A stretch of 64,000 nucleotides of DNA. Origin: Mesodorylaimus sp. YZB2_4. Taxonomy: Eukaryota; Nematoda; Enoplea; Dorylaimida; Dorylaimidae. The notes below the pieces were generated by a model. It saw only the letters and a program-made list of their open reading frames with translations. It made no database searches and was not told the origin of the DNA. Shown piece by piece: positions 22,801 through 33,149 of this stretch. Positions within the stretch are counted from its first letter, which is position 1; each line of letters opens with the position of its first letter. The stretch lies in contig JASANH010000446.1 in assembly GCA_030248295.1 (NCBI GenBank), positions 1-64,000 on the forward strand. The letters are read 5' to 3'. The position numbers and the translations under genes were made by a program.

Positions 22801-24064
22801 TCTGCGCTTGTAACAGCGTTTGCGCATCCAGGCTTTCCTCGAGCTGAAACGGCCCTTGGCCAAAACTCATCTGGTTTCCCCTGATGCCACCTCGGCCACT
22901 CGCATACTCCCTGGTCAGGCCAGAGGCTGGGTGCGAAGATTAAACACTGACAAGTGCGGGTATGGATTCCATGAACAGCAATCAACCCTGCATGGCTCGC
23001 CAGGGAGGTCGCCCAGGATAGCCGGGTTTGGGTGCTCCAACAGTCTCACGAGGAAGACCCGACGAGGTTTTTGTTATCAAGGGTGCAAAGTTGGGTCTTT
23101 TGACGGCTATCTTTCGGCCAAACCTTATCTGGTTCCCCTGGTGGCACCTCGGCTACTTCCCAGTCCCGAGTGGGTCACCCCATCAGTATGACACATTCAG
23201 ACAACGCTGACAAAAGTCTCACCTCTTTGGTCAGTTCGTTCACCCTCTTGATCTCGGTCGACTCCTTAGTCTGTGTGCTTGCTTCTATCTAGAAAGGATG
23301 TCTTGGCAAATTTGTTGAATAACACCTAGCATGGCTTACCGAAGTTTTATCAGTTTCTTTCGCACGATCAGATGACACCTCGTCCATTCTCTTCTGTTCT
23401 CACAAAATGCGAATCCTGCCGTTTCTCGAGTGCCACGCTTTGACATTGACAATGACGGGGCTGACCCCAAAACAGGTGTTCACAAAAAAACGCTCCGCTT
23501 GGGCCAGGGGTGGGGCGACCGCCAAAAGTTCAAAGAGAAGGGACGGCCTCGCTCGCTCTTGTCGGTGTGTGGGAGTCGTCTGCTTTGATGAAGGCATCGA
23601 CCCCCCTCTATCCCACACAGACGATTTACAGTATTGTCAGGCAGAGCTTTGATATGAATCATAGCATCGATCATAATCCTTAGTTTTATCCCTCTACTGA
23701 TAAACACGGGGTTGGGTTGGCCCCTTCGAAATCCTATCGCCCCTGACTTATAACCCCTGCACACTTGTGAAATATGCGTCACATACTGCACCCACCCGCG
23801 TTTTCATTTTTGCATTCATTGTTTTGCCCTTATTATTTTTGCTATCGCCAACAAAAGTGCCTGTTAATACGGGCCTAGTAGGAAGACGCGGACCCCTCGG
23901 GTCGAGCTCCCTTTGAGATCCTATTGGCCCGAGGTAAGAAACGAGGACTTATTTCGCATGTCGTATAGAGCACAGTGATTATTCACTTTGTCATCTCCAA
24001 GCACAGATACTGTGGTTTCGTTTCCTGAAGTTTTCCGCTTCTCTTCATATCTTTGCATTACCAG
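19850..24064 (-). CDS. Coiled-coil protein, many short exons, ends uncertain
   Basis: A series of minus-strand exons with good GT-AG borders: ~24064-23990 (LVMQRYEEKRKTSG), 23399-23341 (EQKRMDEVSSDRAKE), 23288-23223 (IEASTQTKESTEIKR), 22843-22678 (LEESLDAQTLLQAQ..KRYHELVEEK), ~21832-21705 (TIKQYKNQIKSLEQEV), ~21630-21546 (YEQKMIELRIQLEE), ~21497-21418 (LKTQTDELKSMLAARD), ~21264-21190 (IDALKNKMAELDSIV), ~21118-21021 (EKIKQLQSEINGLKADL), ~20985-20918, ~20853-20775, ~20725-20592 (IQQLMDQVHQLTR), ~20325-20163 (NPSVNKATSKAVVDSQKY..KRKGYVCC) and perhaps one below 20110. Heptad-like Leu and charge patterns indicate long coiled coils. No catalytic domain is seen. Not assigned to a family; start and end are open. 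Introns hold a SINE and other repeats. Confidence 0.6.
20365..20525 (+). mobile_element. tRNA-derived SINE, copy 3 (in intron)
   Basis: Head with GGGCTCGTGGCCTGGTCGTAAG and a B-box-like GGGGTCGACTCG, body with CCCTCAAGCATTTGGTGATG, and tail ACATGAACGTGAACAT. Same family as the copies at 4473 and 5195 but in the opposite orientation, inside the coiled-coil gene. Confidence 0.65.
21915..22110. repeat. Dispersed repeat family, copy 2 (in intron)
   Basis: Partner of 4655-4860; sits in the largest intron (21833-22677) of the coiled-coil gene. The rest of that intron is unannotated noncoding DNA. Confidence 0.6.
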
Positions 24065-25283
24065 CTGAAACTACTCTTTGTCTTTCCTTCTGTCGCAAAA
24101 GACAAAGATCGAGACGCGTGCACATTTGTGGTACAGCGTGTTTATTTGCATGAACCGTGTTTAGGACGGAGCAAATAAGGGATTTGTGGAGTCCAATCAA
24201 CCTACAAAAGGACAGAGCGGATAGCCATCCCGAAGTAGGCAATTCCTAAAAATTTGTCTAAAACGCATGCAGGTACACGCGCCAAAGTGATGATGACCCA
24301 AAATCTGGGGTCAACTCGAGCATATCTACTGTATGTGGAAGCTCGTTTTCCAACGAGCCGTCGTGGTGACATTACCAGCCTCATGAACGTTCCTGCAGTT
24401 GCAGTTGCACCCAAAAACCACCACCATCGGAGCCACTTGGCGAGCCGTACCTGTATTACTAGTATGATGATGATGATGATTATTATGATTATGCTGTTTA
24501 TTGACGGTCGTGTGTTTTTCTTTGAGCGAGCCAATAAACGTACAGTATTTTCAAGAAGGACTAAAACACTGGCCGTATACATCTTATGTCCGTTCTTCGA
24601 CAGTTTATATTACTGAAACTAGATACCGAACAATATGTCCCGATTTCGTCCCCCTCACTTACAGTATATCCCCGATTCAGCCTGTTTTGTGAAATGAGTA
24701 CCAATTAATCATTTTAAATTCATTTTTAACACGCATATTTTGATTTCCTTTTCGTAATTTGACCTTTCCTTATCTACAGATCAGTATCACAATCATTTTT
24801 CATAATTAATAAAAGTGCTAATACTGGTTCTGATATTACAGCCTACACAGACAGAGCCAGAGATTTTTGCGCGGGAAAAAGTATACAGTACACCAGACCT
24901 GTTTGGAGGCATTAGCCCCTCCTTGCATGCCCCAACTCTGAAATCCTATTGCCCGTGGGAAAATAAGTACAGTCGACATCGGATAATTGCAGCCGCTGAG
25001 ACGCCAAAAAGTTGCAGTAAGACGAAGTTGCAACTATCGTGCACTATCGTATCCTAGGTTCAAATACACGGGAAACATAGCTTGAAAAATCGTGGAGCGC
25101 CGCCTCCGCCGCCGCCGTTAGAAGTATCCGGATTTTGAAATAGTCCGAGGACGACTGTGGTAAGTTTACATCATGTACTGTACACGGTGTAAATGACCTC
25201 TGTCATCTTTATCCACAAGATGAACAAGCTAAACGCATTCCTGATAAATTTTATTTAAGTAGCGATCGTTTCACCCGACACTT
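24065..25283. other. Intergenic, small repeats only
   Basis: No supported gene. Short motif (G)AAATCCTATTG(G)CCCG recurs at ~23918 and ~24945, with a related GAAATCCTATCGCCCC at ~23729. A GAT/ATG microsatellite lies at 24464-24495. Several TACTGTA/TACAGTA words occur. Confidence 0.45.
24464..24495. repeat. ATG/ATT microsatellite
   Basis: Run of ATGATGATGATG followed by ATTATTATG units. Confidence 0.8.
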
Positions 25284-25447
25284 ATGCCTGCCTGCATCTT
25301 ACATCCTGCCTGCATGTCCTGCCGTCACTATGGCGCCCGTCTAAAACTCGACTCGGTCACCACCTGGTTCACGTTCTTGGACAACACAGAACACGATCTC
25401 ATCCGACAGCCATTCAGTCACCACCGTTGCACATCATCGATCACAGA

Positions 25448-27000
25448 TCACTTGGCGGGCTGGCCGAGCTTCGAGCCGAACACATTCATGAACACTTCTT
25501 GGATGATGGGGAACGAGACTTGACCCTTGTCGTCGGCCTTCGTCTTCAGCTGGGCCTTGGCCTGGTTCACTTCGTCCGCCGTGGCCACGTTGCCGCTCAC
25601 CAACTGCGCGAACACGGCGTCCAGCATCTCGATCGGCACCGTCACGCCCTGACCCATCTGCTTCAGTTTCTGAAAAGGGAATGCGCGTCAGCCGACACAG
25701 CCTCGTCTCGCCCAACCGAGTCCTTACCTCGAACACCTCCAGGAAGTTCATCTCGCCACCAGGGGCACCGGCCGCAACGGGAGACTTGGTACTGGCAGGG
25801 GCGGGGGACGCCGTCACGGGCGAAGCCGACTTGACTGTGCCGCCTGATTGCTTGCCGGAGGTCGGGGCTGGCTGGGCTGTGCTCTTGTCGATGATGGTAC
25901 TGAAATGAGAGCATGCTCTTTCGAGTAAGATTATGACCAAAGGGACTTACCGGAAGGAGACGGCCATGGGGTCCTGCTGGTTGATCGACCGCAACGTCAT
26001 GGCCACGCTCTTTTCTCGATCCAGTTCGGCCACGTTCGTACCGATGAGCAGGATGTTGGTCAGGTCTTCGATCAGGGCCCTCGCCGCCGGGTGTCCCGCC
26101 GCGTCCAGGTGCGTGAAGTTGGCTCGTTGCGGTCCGCAGGCCATGTGCCCCGCCAGGGAGGTAGTGATGGGCATGGAGGCGAATTGCTTGTCTTTCGGCA
26201 CGTCCACGATCTGAAACCCACAACTCGTCAGCGGCGATCAGGTAAAGCCGAGCACACGAGCTTACCTGGTAGTAGCCGGCCTTGGTCACGTTCTGCTGCA
26301 CGGGAGGCGCCTTTCCCAACTTGCGGTAGGTGGCCGCTCGACCGTCCTTGGCCGCATCCATTCGATCGGCGACGGCGTCCCAGAGTTGATCGGGCGTGAA
26401 CGTGGCGGCGGGTACCTTGGCGGTGATCTCGTCCACTTCGGCCGTGTCCACCACTCCGGAGCTGACCAAGGCGAGCACGGCGGGTTTGAGGACGGCTTGG
26501 GGCAGCGACATGATCTTGGCCAGTTCTTGCAGCACGTCGACGGTTTCTTGCAGCACCGGCTGTTTCGATTCTTTGACGGCCTCGTCCACTTTGCCCATGG
26601 CTGCCAGCAACGTTGGGCTCGCCTTCGGCTGAAACGGACGAGAGCCCTCCTTCCCTGGGGACCCAGACTCGTACAAGGCAGCTACTTACGTCGGACGCTT
26701 GCTTGACTTGATCGGTGGCCGCAGTGAACGGGCCGCTTTCGAAGTCTTTGCCGAGGGGCAGCTTTTGCTGGGCGATGCGTTGGAGACGGAAATGCGGTTT
26801 CAGGAAGTGCTTGCACGTCGCTCGAGCGTACGACACTTGGCTTCGCAACGACGGCGGGACCTGCTTGACCGTGGACAGGGCCTCGAACAGGGACGACAGG
26901 AACTGCGCTTTGTTGTGCAGGGCGATCGGATCGGGCTGAAAATGAAGAAACGAGTTACGAAGAGGAGATCGCAGAAAGGCCGAGGACTTACAGCAGCCAT
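25448..27000 (-). CDS. Orphan 423-residue protein, copy A
   Basis: Six exons: 27000-26992, 26935-26690, 26628-26266, 26210-25951, 25899-25728, 25669-25448; phases match and no stop interrupts. The first exon codes only Met-Ala-Ala. The product is mostly helical and rich in Ala, Gln, Lys and Val, with a Ser/Ala/Pro/Thr-rich linker around residues 300-345 (TSGKQSGGTVKSASPV). There is no signal peptide, membrane segment or motif I recognise. Conserved blocks between copies include MPITTSLAGHMACGPQRA and QQDPMAVSFR. Exons are GC-rich with C/G-ending codons, unlike most neighbours, which suggests high expression or biased conversion. It differs from copy B by a handful of conservative changes (e.g. 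Leu/Met, Cys/Ser, Thr/Ala, Ile/Val). Function unknown; likely cytosolic. Confidence 0.88.
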
Positions 27001-27197
27001 TCTTCGCACACTTCGGCTCGACGATCAACAAACTCACTCGCACACGACGAAGCGACTTCGACCGGGGGTGCTCACTTTCGAACAAGCGCTCACGACGGGC
27101 TGCGAAAGGAGGAATGACGAGGCAGGTGAGGAGCCGATATTCCAGAAATCGACCAGTGTAAAGTAGCTGGAAGTTTCCAATCAGAGTTTTCCTAGTG

Positions 27198-27207
27198 GTC
27201 ACGTGAC
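27198..27207. promoter_or_regulatory. GTCACGTGAC palindrome upstream of copy A
   Basis: Perfect 10-bp palindrome with an E-box (CACGTG) core, about 200 bp before the start codon of copy A, present at the same place in copy B (56658-56667). The sequence matches the CLEAR-type site bound by MiT/TFE factors in animals; USF- or MYC-type factors could also bind. Both arms are recent copies, so shared presence alone does not prove function. Confidence 0.4.
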
Positions 27208-27268
27208 TGAAGATTGTAAAGATCGTGATTGATGCTGGAAGGAAGTGCGCAGTGCCTCTGATCGAGTG

Positions 27269-27903
27269 GTGCCTGGTTCTGGGGGACATTACGTACGAAC
27301 TAGAGAATGATTCATACAGTAGACAACGCTCGTTTCGTGAGACAAGACGTCCGTCCTACAGCACCAAGCATTTTTAGCCGCCCGCATCAAATGATGTCTT
27401 CATTCCTCCCTTACAGTATGAGCAAAAAGGCGAATTCGAATAGACTACACGGCCTCCTTTGATGGGTTTTTCCTCCAAATAAAATATTCTTTACAACCAC
27501 GGACGAACACCCTATCTCAGTTTTGCACCTCAACTTTCTCCCTCCCATTTCGCACATTACAATTTCAAACATCGTTTCAAAAGCTACAAAGTAAAACCTA
27601 GGATACGATAACCACTATGGACCGGCACCACAAAATAAATTGACTAAATCACCACATATCACATAACCAAGAAAACAAAAGCATTAGCTGGTAGCATGTA
27701 CGATTCGACAATGAAACAGTATGATTCTAAACTGAGGAAGGGGGTACGTGATAAATACCGACAAAGGAGTTTAAATAAATGTATATATAGAAGCAGAATA
27801 AAGTGTGTACAACATGATGGAACGTCCATTTCAGCCACTCGCAACACGACTAAACTTGCAAGATATAGACCATAGCCAAATTTACAAAGCATGTCCTATG
27901 TTC
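27269..27903. other. Intergenic, no supported gene
   Basis: AT-rich DNA between the orphan gene and the 3' end of FBXO3; several AATAAA-like words (e.g. near 27635 and 27775) could serve either gene. No coding exon seen. Confidence 0.45.
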
Positions 27904-30900
27904 CTATCCCTGCAAGAAATCTGGAGCCACCATTTTATATTTGGGACATTCGATGCGAACCTCGGTCCCGCTTCCTATCTTCCTCATTGTAAAATGGCCG
28001 TGCATCGTTCCCGCAATGGTAACGTAGGACGTGCGAGAAATCCACGTGAACTCTGCCCCTGGTCTCATGACGGGATAATTGCCGACCACGCCAGGACCAT
28101 TGACAAGAGTCACTTCACCGTTCGAATCTGTGATGACCCAGTGGCGAGTTTCTAACTGGCATGAATCCGTTTTCGGAGCATCGTCTCTCATGCTCATTCT
28201 GCAAAATAGAGAATGCGAGATAACGGGCGATTAGTTAACGCAAAGACAAGAAACATTACGTTATTCGATAAAAGAAGTGGAATTCCCGTTGCTCCAATGG
28301 AAATGCAGCGCTACGCTCACGGAAGAATGCTGTACGGACTGTGACTTGATACGGCCCGGTTGCGCCTTCCGAGTTAAAATCGTACCTGGGAAATGAAAGC
28401 GAAGCAGGTAGCATCTTTGGCCAGCTCACGCCAACCCTCCATCCTCCTAGTCTTGCATCCGCGGCTCTGAAGGCGACTCATGTAGCACTGTCGAGCGGAG
28501 AACGCCCCTCGAACACCAGCCAAAAGAATCTCTTTTTCCCACCCACCTATTTACCAACGTTGACGCTGGACAGGATGCCTTCAGCGAGTGTGCTCCTTGT
28601 GGAAGGATACGCCTGAGAGGAAAGCTAAAGCATGAATTTGAGTTGATCGCCGCACGACCTCGCTCGTTTTGACTTCTGGTTGTCAAAAACGGACTGGAAG
28701 ACCCGGCTCATCTCCTACTCCAGGCAGGGCCATACCCATCATAGGTGTACTCGCATCGCAGGGAATGACAGCGTTGTCTTTATCTGGGAATACGTCTCCA
28801 GAGGCTGGAAGGACTCGACTATTTTCAATAAATAGGACCAGCTGAGCCCATCCACACTGCCTTCTATCCTGTGCATCACTTACTTCAAAAATCGATTGCT
28901 GACCACGGGATAGATCCTGGCCTTTTCAGCAAATGCATACATGTACTCGATGAAAGAGTTACCTGTAAAAAAGTTCTGCACTACTGTGTAACGTTAATAT
29001 CCTCCCTGGTCTGATGTTAAAGATCCTTACTGTATAAAAAGAATTCGATTCCGCCAGGATCCGACCCACCAATCGAAACCATGCATCCATTCAATCGTTC
29101 ATGTTCAGCATCGTGAGCGCACGTGGCGCGGTTAGGCGACGAGTCGATGTCTCGAATGCACAGGGCCACACCGCCATGCGTTGACATTGAAGGTACAGTG
29201 CGTTTGACTACCCAAATAAACGACAAGCAGCAGTGGCGTAGAATAGACGGATTCGAATGCCATAGCTGAGTCGGCTAAAATAAGAGTCTGCAGAGGTTTC
29301 AGAGCAGTAAATTAAGTCAACGTACCTGAGGACCACCAGCATAGTCATTCGTCCACGTGCAGAAATAGTCACCATAATCTTCTTCCTCATAAGCACCGAA
29401 CAAGCCCGCGAACGACCAATCACCCGCCTGAAATGTGCGACCTGATACATAATCTAGGCATGCGGACAAATCCCTAACGGTCTCATTATTGAAGACTTTT
29501 TCAAGAATGTTCAGCACCTTGCTCTCGTGAAAAGGATTCAAATTGAAAAAGGAGAACGTGCTGTACCTACCGTTATGGCTTGAGGCAACATTTGTCCATT
29601 GCACAGACGGTACGAACAACAATACTCCAACGGCAATCGTGCATATTCGCCCAACGAGAGCTGCACATTGTTCAGAATATCCTCCGAGGTTCCATCTGAA
29701 AACAGGATGCGCATGGGTTACCCATATTTCGCAAGCCTCGATTGGCTTGATACTACGGCGGCGGATTAGCGGATGGGCATATACTAAGGACTAAAGTACT
29801 AGCTAGTTTTTCGTTGCTCAAGAGGACAGTGGTTCGATCTACCATATCCCACAGGAGGGGAGAGTCCAACCCGAGAGAACTGGTAGAAGCTGCCAAACAA
29901 AGCAGGAACAAAGACACAACGGTATTGCACAGAGGCACTAACTTACCTCTTAGAAGCGAGGTATAAATTACGGGGGCTCGAGTTTGAGTGACATTGAATA
30001 TCTTCTGCCAACATCGACTAACACGACTGTAGCATTTGACGTACCGCCCAAAACGGGTGCACATTGCGCCATACATATCTTTCCATGTTGAGGGACCATT
30101 AGCTGGGATCCTAAAATCACGAAACCAAAAGATTTAACGCAAAGTGGCGATTTCCGGGCAAGATCCAGGTATAGCGAGCCCCGCGACTCTGGGGCTGGGA
30201 AGGGGTCTCCGAGCCCCATCGTGATGTGGCTGGGAAGGAGCTCCGGGCACGCTTGGCACGGGGCTCGGAACGGGTATTCCCTGCCACGTTGTGAGCGTGG
30301 CTGACTACCAGGCGGCGGTTTAGTAGTTTTCAGTTTCTGAGTGCAAATTAGCGTACCATACGAAGTACGGTAAGCGCAAACGTACCGAATGGAAAATTGC
30401 AAGTCCAAGTTCTTACAGGCTTCTGCCTAAAAGGGTAAAATGGTTCATGGATTTGGCCAGGTGAGGTCGAAGCTTATCCTTAGTGCCCTCGTTAGTGAGC
30501 GACCCAGCCTTCGACGTCCAAGCACTGCCAATGCCGCTTGTAGCTAATGATATTTGAAATGGTACCTTTAAGCTGCATATACTTCCAAATAATGCCCCAG
30601 GACCAGCCTGTGTTCGCAGACTGAACAGGATCCGTGCAAGCTCGACCAAGTCGTAAATCATCATCTGCAAACACTTGGATCTTCTTTCATGGACATCGAA
30701 TCCAGTACCAGTCACAGAAAGCTTTTTGCGCATCTGTTCATCGGCATGACTACCCAGACAAAAAAAGGCATTTTTGTCGAAAGTACATTTTCCGTCGAAA
30801 GTACATAGTCGTGAGTCCACTAAGTAACAGTAATGATCTCAGCCACGAGCCGCCCACTCAGATGCACTGATGGCCGTTGGGGTTTCGCAACTGAATGATC

Positions 30901-31514
30901 AACTACCAGCAAAGGAGAACATTTATCGGGCAGTTTATTCATGCATTGAGACTTCATCCGGCTATTGAGCTGATGGAGCATCAACTAATTTATGCGCTGA
31001 TACGGAGTCAGAAAACAAAAACGCCTATAATAACCTACAAATCGTAAATAAACCAAACCGCCGCCTGGTAGTCAGCCACGCCCACAACGTGGCAGGGAAT
31101 ACCCCTTCCGAGCCCCGTGCCAAGCGTGCCCGAAGCCCCTTCCCAGCCACATCACGATAGGGGCTCGGAGACCCCTTCCCAGCCCCAGACTCGCGGGGGT
31201 GAATATACCTCCAAGATTTGAACCCCAACTTACGATCGCCAGATGACATCAAAGGAACACCCAGACTCATATTTAGTATCGAACTGTAAACCTTACTCAT
31301 TTACTACCCAGTCGATTTCGCACAATGATTTCCAATGTCGCTCACTTGCAGCGAGGGTGTGAAAACGACGGGAAACAAGGCTGATCCTAGAATCCAAAGA
31401 TGACCATTCTTCAGCGGCTGTTGAAAACCATGCTCACCTGGCCAAATCCTTCGCTTCCAATTTGTGAAATAGGCGATCAAGTATTTCATCCGGCAGTGTA
31501 CTCATGAAATCCAT
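27904..31514 (-). CDS. FBXO3: F-box only protein 3 (F-box, SMI1/KNR4-like, ApaG)
   Basis: Ten exons, all in phase: 31514-31438, 31386-31308, 31283-31234, 30110-29947, 29695-29571, 29427-29326, 29274-29031, 28962-28884, 28385-28260, 28198-27904; 446 residues. FBXO3 is a substrate receptor of SCF (SKP1-CUL1-F-box) ubiquitin ligases. The F-box is at residues ~5-50 (LPDEILDRLFHKLEAKDLAR, LVSRRFHTLAAS). The SMI1/KNR4-like middle contains EYCCSYRLCNGQMLP. The C-terminal ApaG domain (~320-445) contains VTVRTAFF, SCQLETRHWVI, GPGVVGNYPVM and YKMVAPDF. The acidic C-terminal tail of vertebrate FBXO3 is missing; the protein stops just after ApaG. Exon 7 is the least certain. Intron 3 (30111-31233) carries a foldback element. 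Confidence 0.88.
30165..31205. mobile_element. Foldback element with ~155-bp inverted arms, in FBXO3 intron 3
   Basis: Arms 30170-30326 and 31046-31202 are inverted copies, GC-rich and highly similar: GGGGCTGGGAAGGGGTCTCC, GGGCACGCTTGGCACGGGGC, CTGACTACCAGGCGGCGGTT in one arm appear reversed in the other. The ~720-bp centre has no convincing gene. Both arms lie within one intron, so the pre-mRNA could form a long hairpin. Confidence 0.8.
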
Positions 31515-31604
31515 TTACTTATCAATGCAATCTATTGTGAGTACCGCTATCGCTCGCAAAAATCACAGACTGAAAAGTAGGCCCTATGTATATGCAGCTT
31601 TTGG

Positions 31605-33145
31605 GAGGGGCTAATCGCAGGAACAGGAACGATCCTGCGCGCAGGAACGGGGTCTAAAAGCAGGAACAGGAACGAAATAGCAGCCCATTGATGCTCAGGT
31701 ACAGTTTATTTTTACGCACGCTGGCGCTAATTACGAAAAATCTAATTGTTCGTGATTGAAACAGTAGGAGATAATTGATGGTCAGGTACAATAAGATTCG
31801 ATACGAGCTGGCGGCAATTACGAAAACGTTGAGTTACTAGTCAACAAAAAACAAGATCGCAATCAAAAAGCGTATTATTTACTTCTAGGGCGTGAAACCT
31901 ACAATCACAACAGTTTTTCGCGACCCACAGAACCACAGCAATTATCATTACGATGGTCCATTGATAAAATACTCGGTACTTTTGCTGTTTGGTCTCCAAG
32001 ATAGGTTACCTTACGATCAGGCTGATATTAGGCTTATGTTTAGTCTGGTGTAAGGTTAGGCTTGGGCTGATCTGCTGGAATAAGGCTTTTAAGCTAGCCT
32101 TATTCCAGCTTTTGCCTGAGGATCAAACGGCAAAAGCGCCTAATCCTCTACATAAACCGATCTACCTGAGTGTGGGTAGCTGACTGATTCTGTGGGCCAG
32201 AAATGTGTAGGTAACTAATAGGGCACGGGCTTTTCTCGAATTTCGTCTTCGTGGGCTCTAGCAGACACTTGGCGGTGCAAAATGGATGGCGATTGACCTG
32301 TCCAAGTCGGCGTGTGCGCGCCTAGTAATGACGTCATGCGAGGCCCGTGACGAATTGAAATAAAATGAAATACCAAATAATTTCTCGTAATATTCATTGG
32401 ATTCATTCACTCAATGGACAACAAGCATAAAATTTAAGCAATTTCAGTTTTTGAACAGCTTTTCGCTCCATTTTGTTTCAATTTTATTTTGTCGCGGGCC
32501 TCGCATGACGTTATTACTAGGCGCGCACACAGACTTGGACAGGTCAATCGCCATCCATTTCGCACCGCCAAGTGTTTGCTAGAGCCCGCGAAGCCGAAAT
32601 TCGAGAAAAGCCCGTGCCCTATTGGAAGCTTATAACGTACAGACGTAGAGATTTATACAGTACACATCAGGGTTTGGGGGTATCCATTTACTGGCACACT
32701 TCCAGTGCGTATAGACTGCCGGGTATTTCTAGTCATTCAGGATGACGGTATCATGGCAGAATAGTTCATCGTCGAAGCTGTTGCTCTTCGAGTTCAGTAC
32801 TCTTTTTTCTTGTTGCAGTTTCAAAATTGGACTAAAACTTATTATGACGGACCCGTCCGTTTACATATAGCACTTCAAAGTCCACGTCCTTCCCTCGATC
32901 TCAGTCTCAATCATTTTGTTTCTAGCTTACATCAAAATACACAGCGAAAAAACATTACAATGCACAGGACTCAAACTGAATACTTTTCATAATATGCGCC
33001 AATTCGAGTAAAAACACACTGTACCTGAGCATCAGTGGGCTGCTACTCTCGTTCCTGTTCCTGCTTTTACCGACCCCGTTCCTGCGCGCAGGATCGTTCC
33101 TGTTCCTGTTCCTGTTCCTGCGATTAGCCCCTCCCGCAGCTTTTC
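31605..33145. repeat. Nested inverted repeat, outer arms
   Basis: Outer arms ~31605-31745 and ~32975-33145 are inverted copies: GGGAGGGGCTAATCGCAGGA, GGATCGTTCC / GATCCTGCGCGCAGGAAC, and TTGATGCTCAGGTACAG / CTGTACCTGAGCATCAG. The arms hold GGAACA simple repeats. A partial direct copy of the inner part (GATGGTCAGGTACAATAAGA..GGCGGCAATTACGAAAA) follows at ~31777. The foldback at 32217-32626 lies in the middle. Confidence 0.75.
32217..32626. mobile_element. MITE with ~150-bp terminal inverted repeats
   Basis: Termini AATAGGGCACGGGCTTTTCT (32218-) and its inverse ending near 32624 continue as inverted copies for ~150 bp (TTGGCGGTGC, ATGGATGGCGATTGACCTGT, GCGCGCCTAGTAAT, TGCGAGGCCCG) around a ~100-bp AT-rich centre. 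A TA next to both ends may be the target duplication. No ORF. Confidence 0.82.
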
Positions 33146-33149
33146 GCCG

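Larger units (their letters stand above)
25284..27268 (-). repeat. Inverted segmental duplication, arm A
   Basis: Nearly identical, inverted, to 56607-58580. Similarity runs from about 100 bp beyond the stop codon of the orphan gene to ~260 bp before its start. Exons match almost base for base; introns differ more. Confidence 0.92.

Noticed and set aside
25427-26706. Plus-strand ORFs over orphan copy A (and minus-strand ones over copy B)
   Set aside because: Shadows of GC-rich exons; they run across the real introns and lack any motif.
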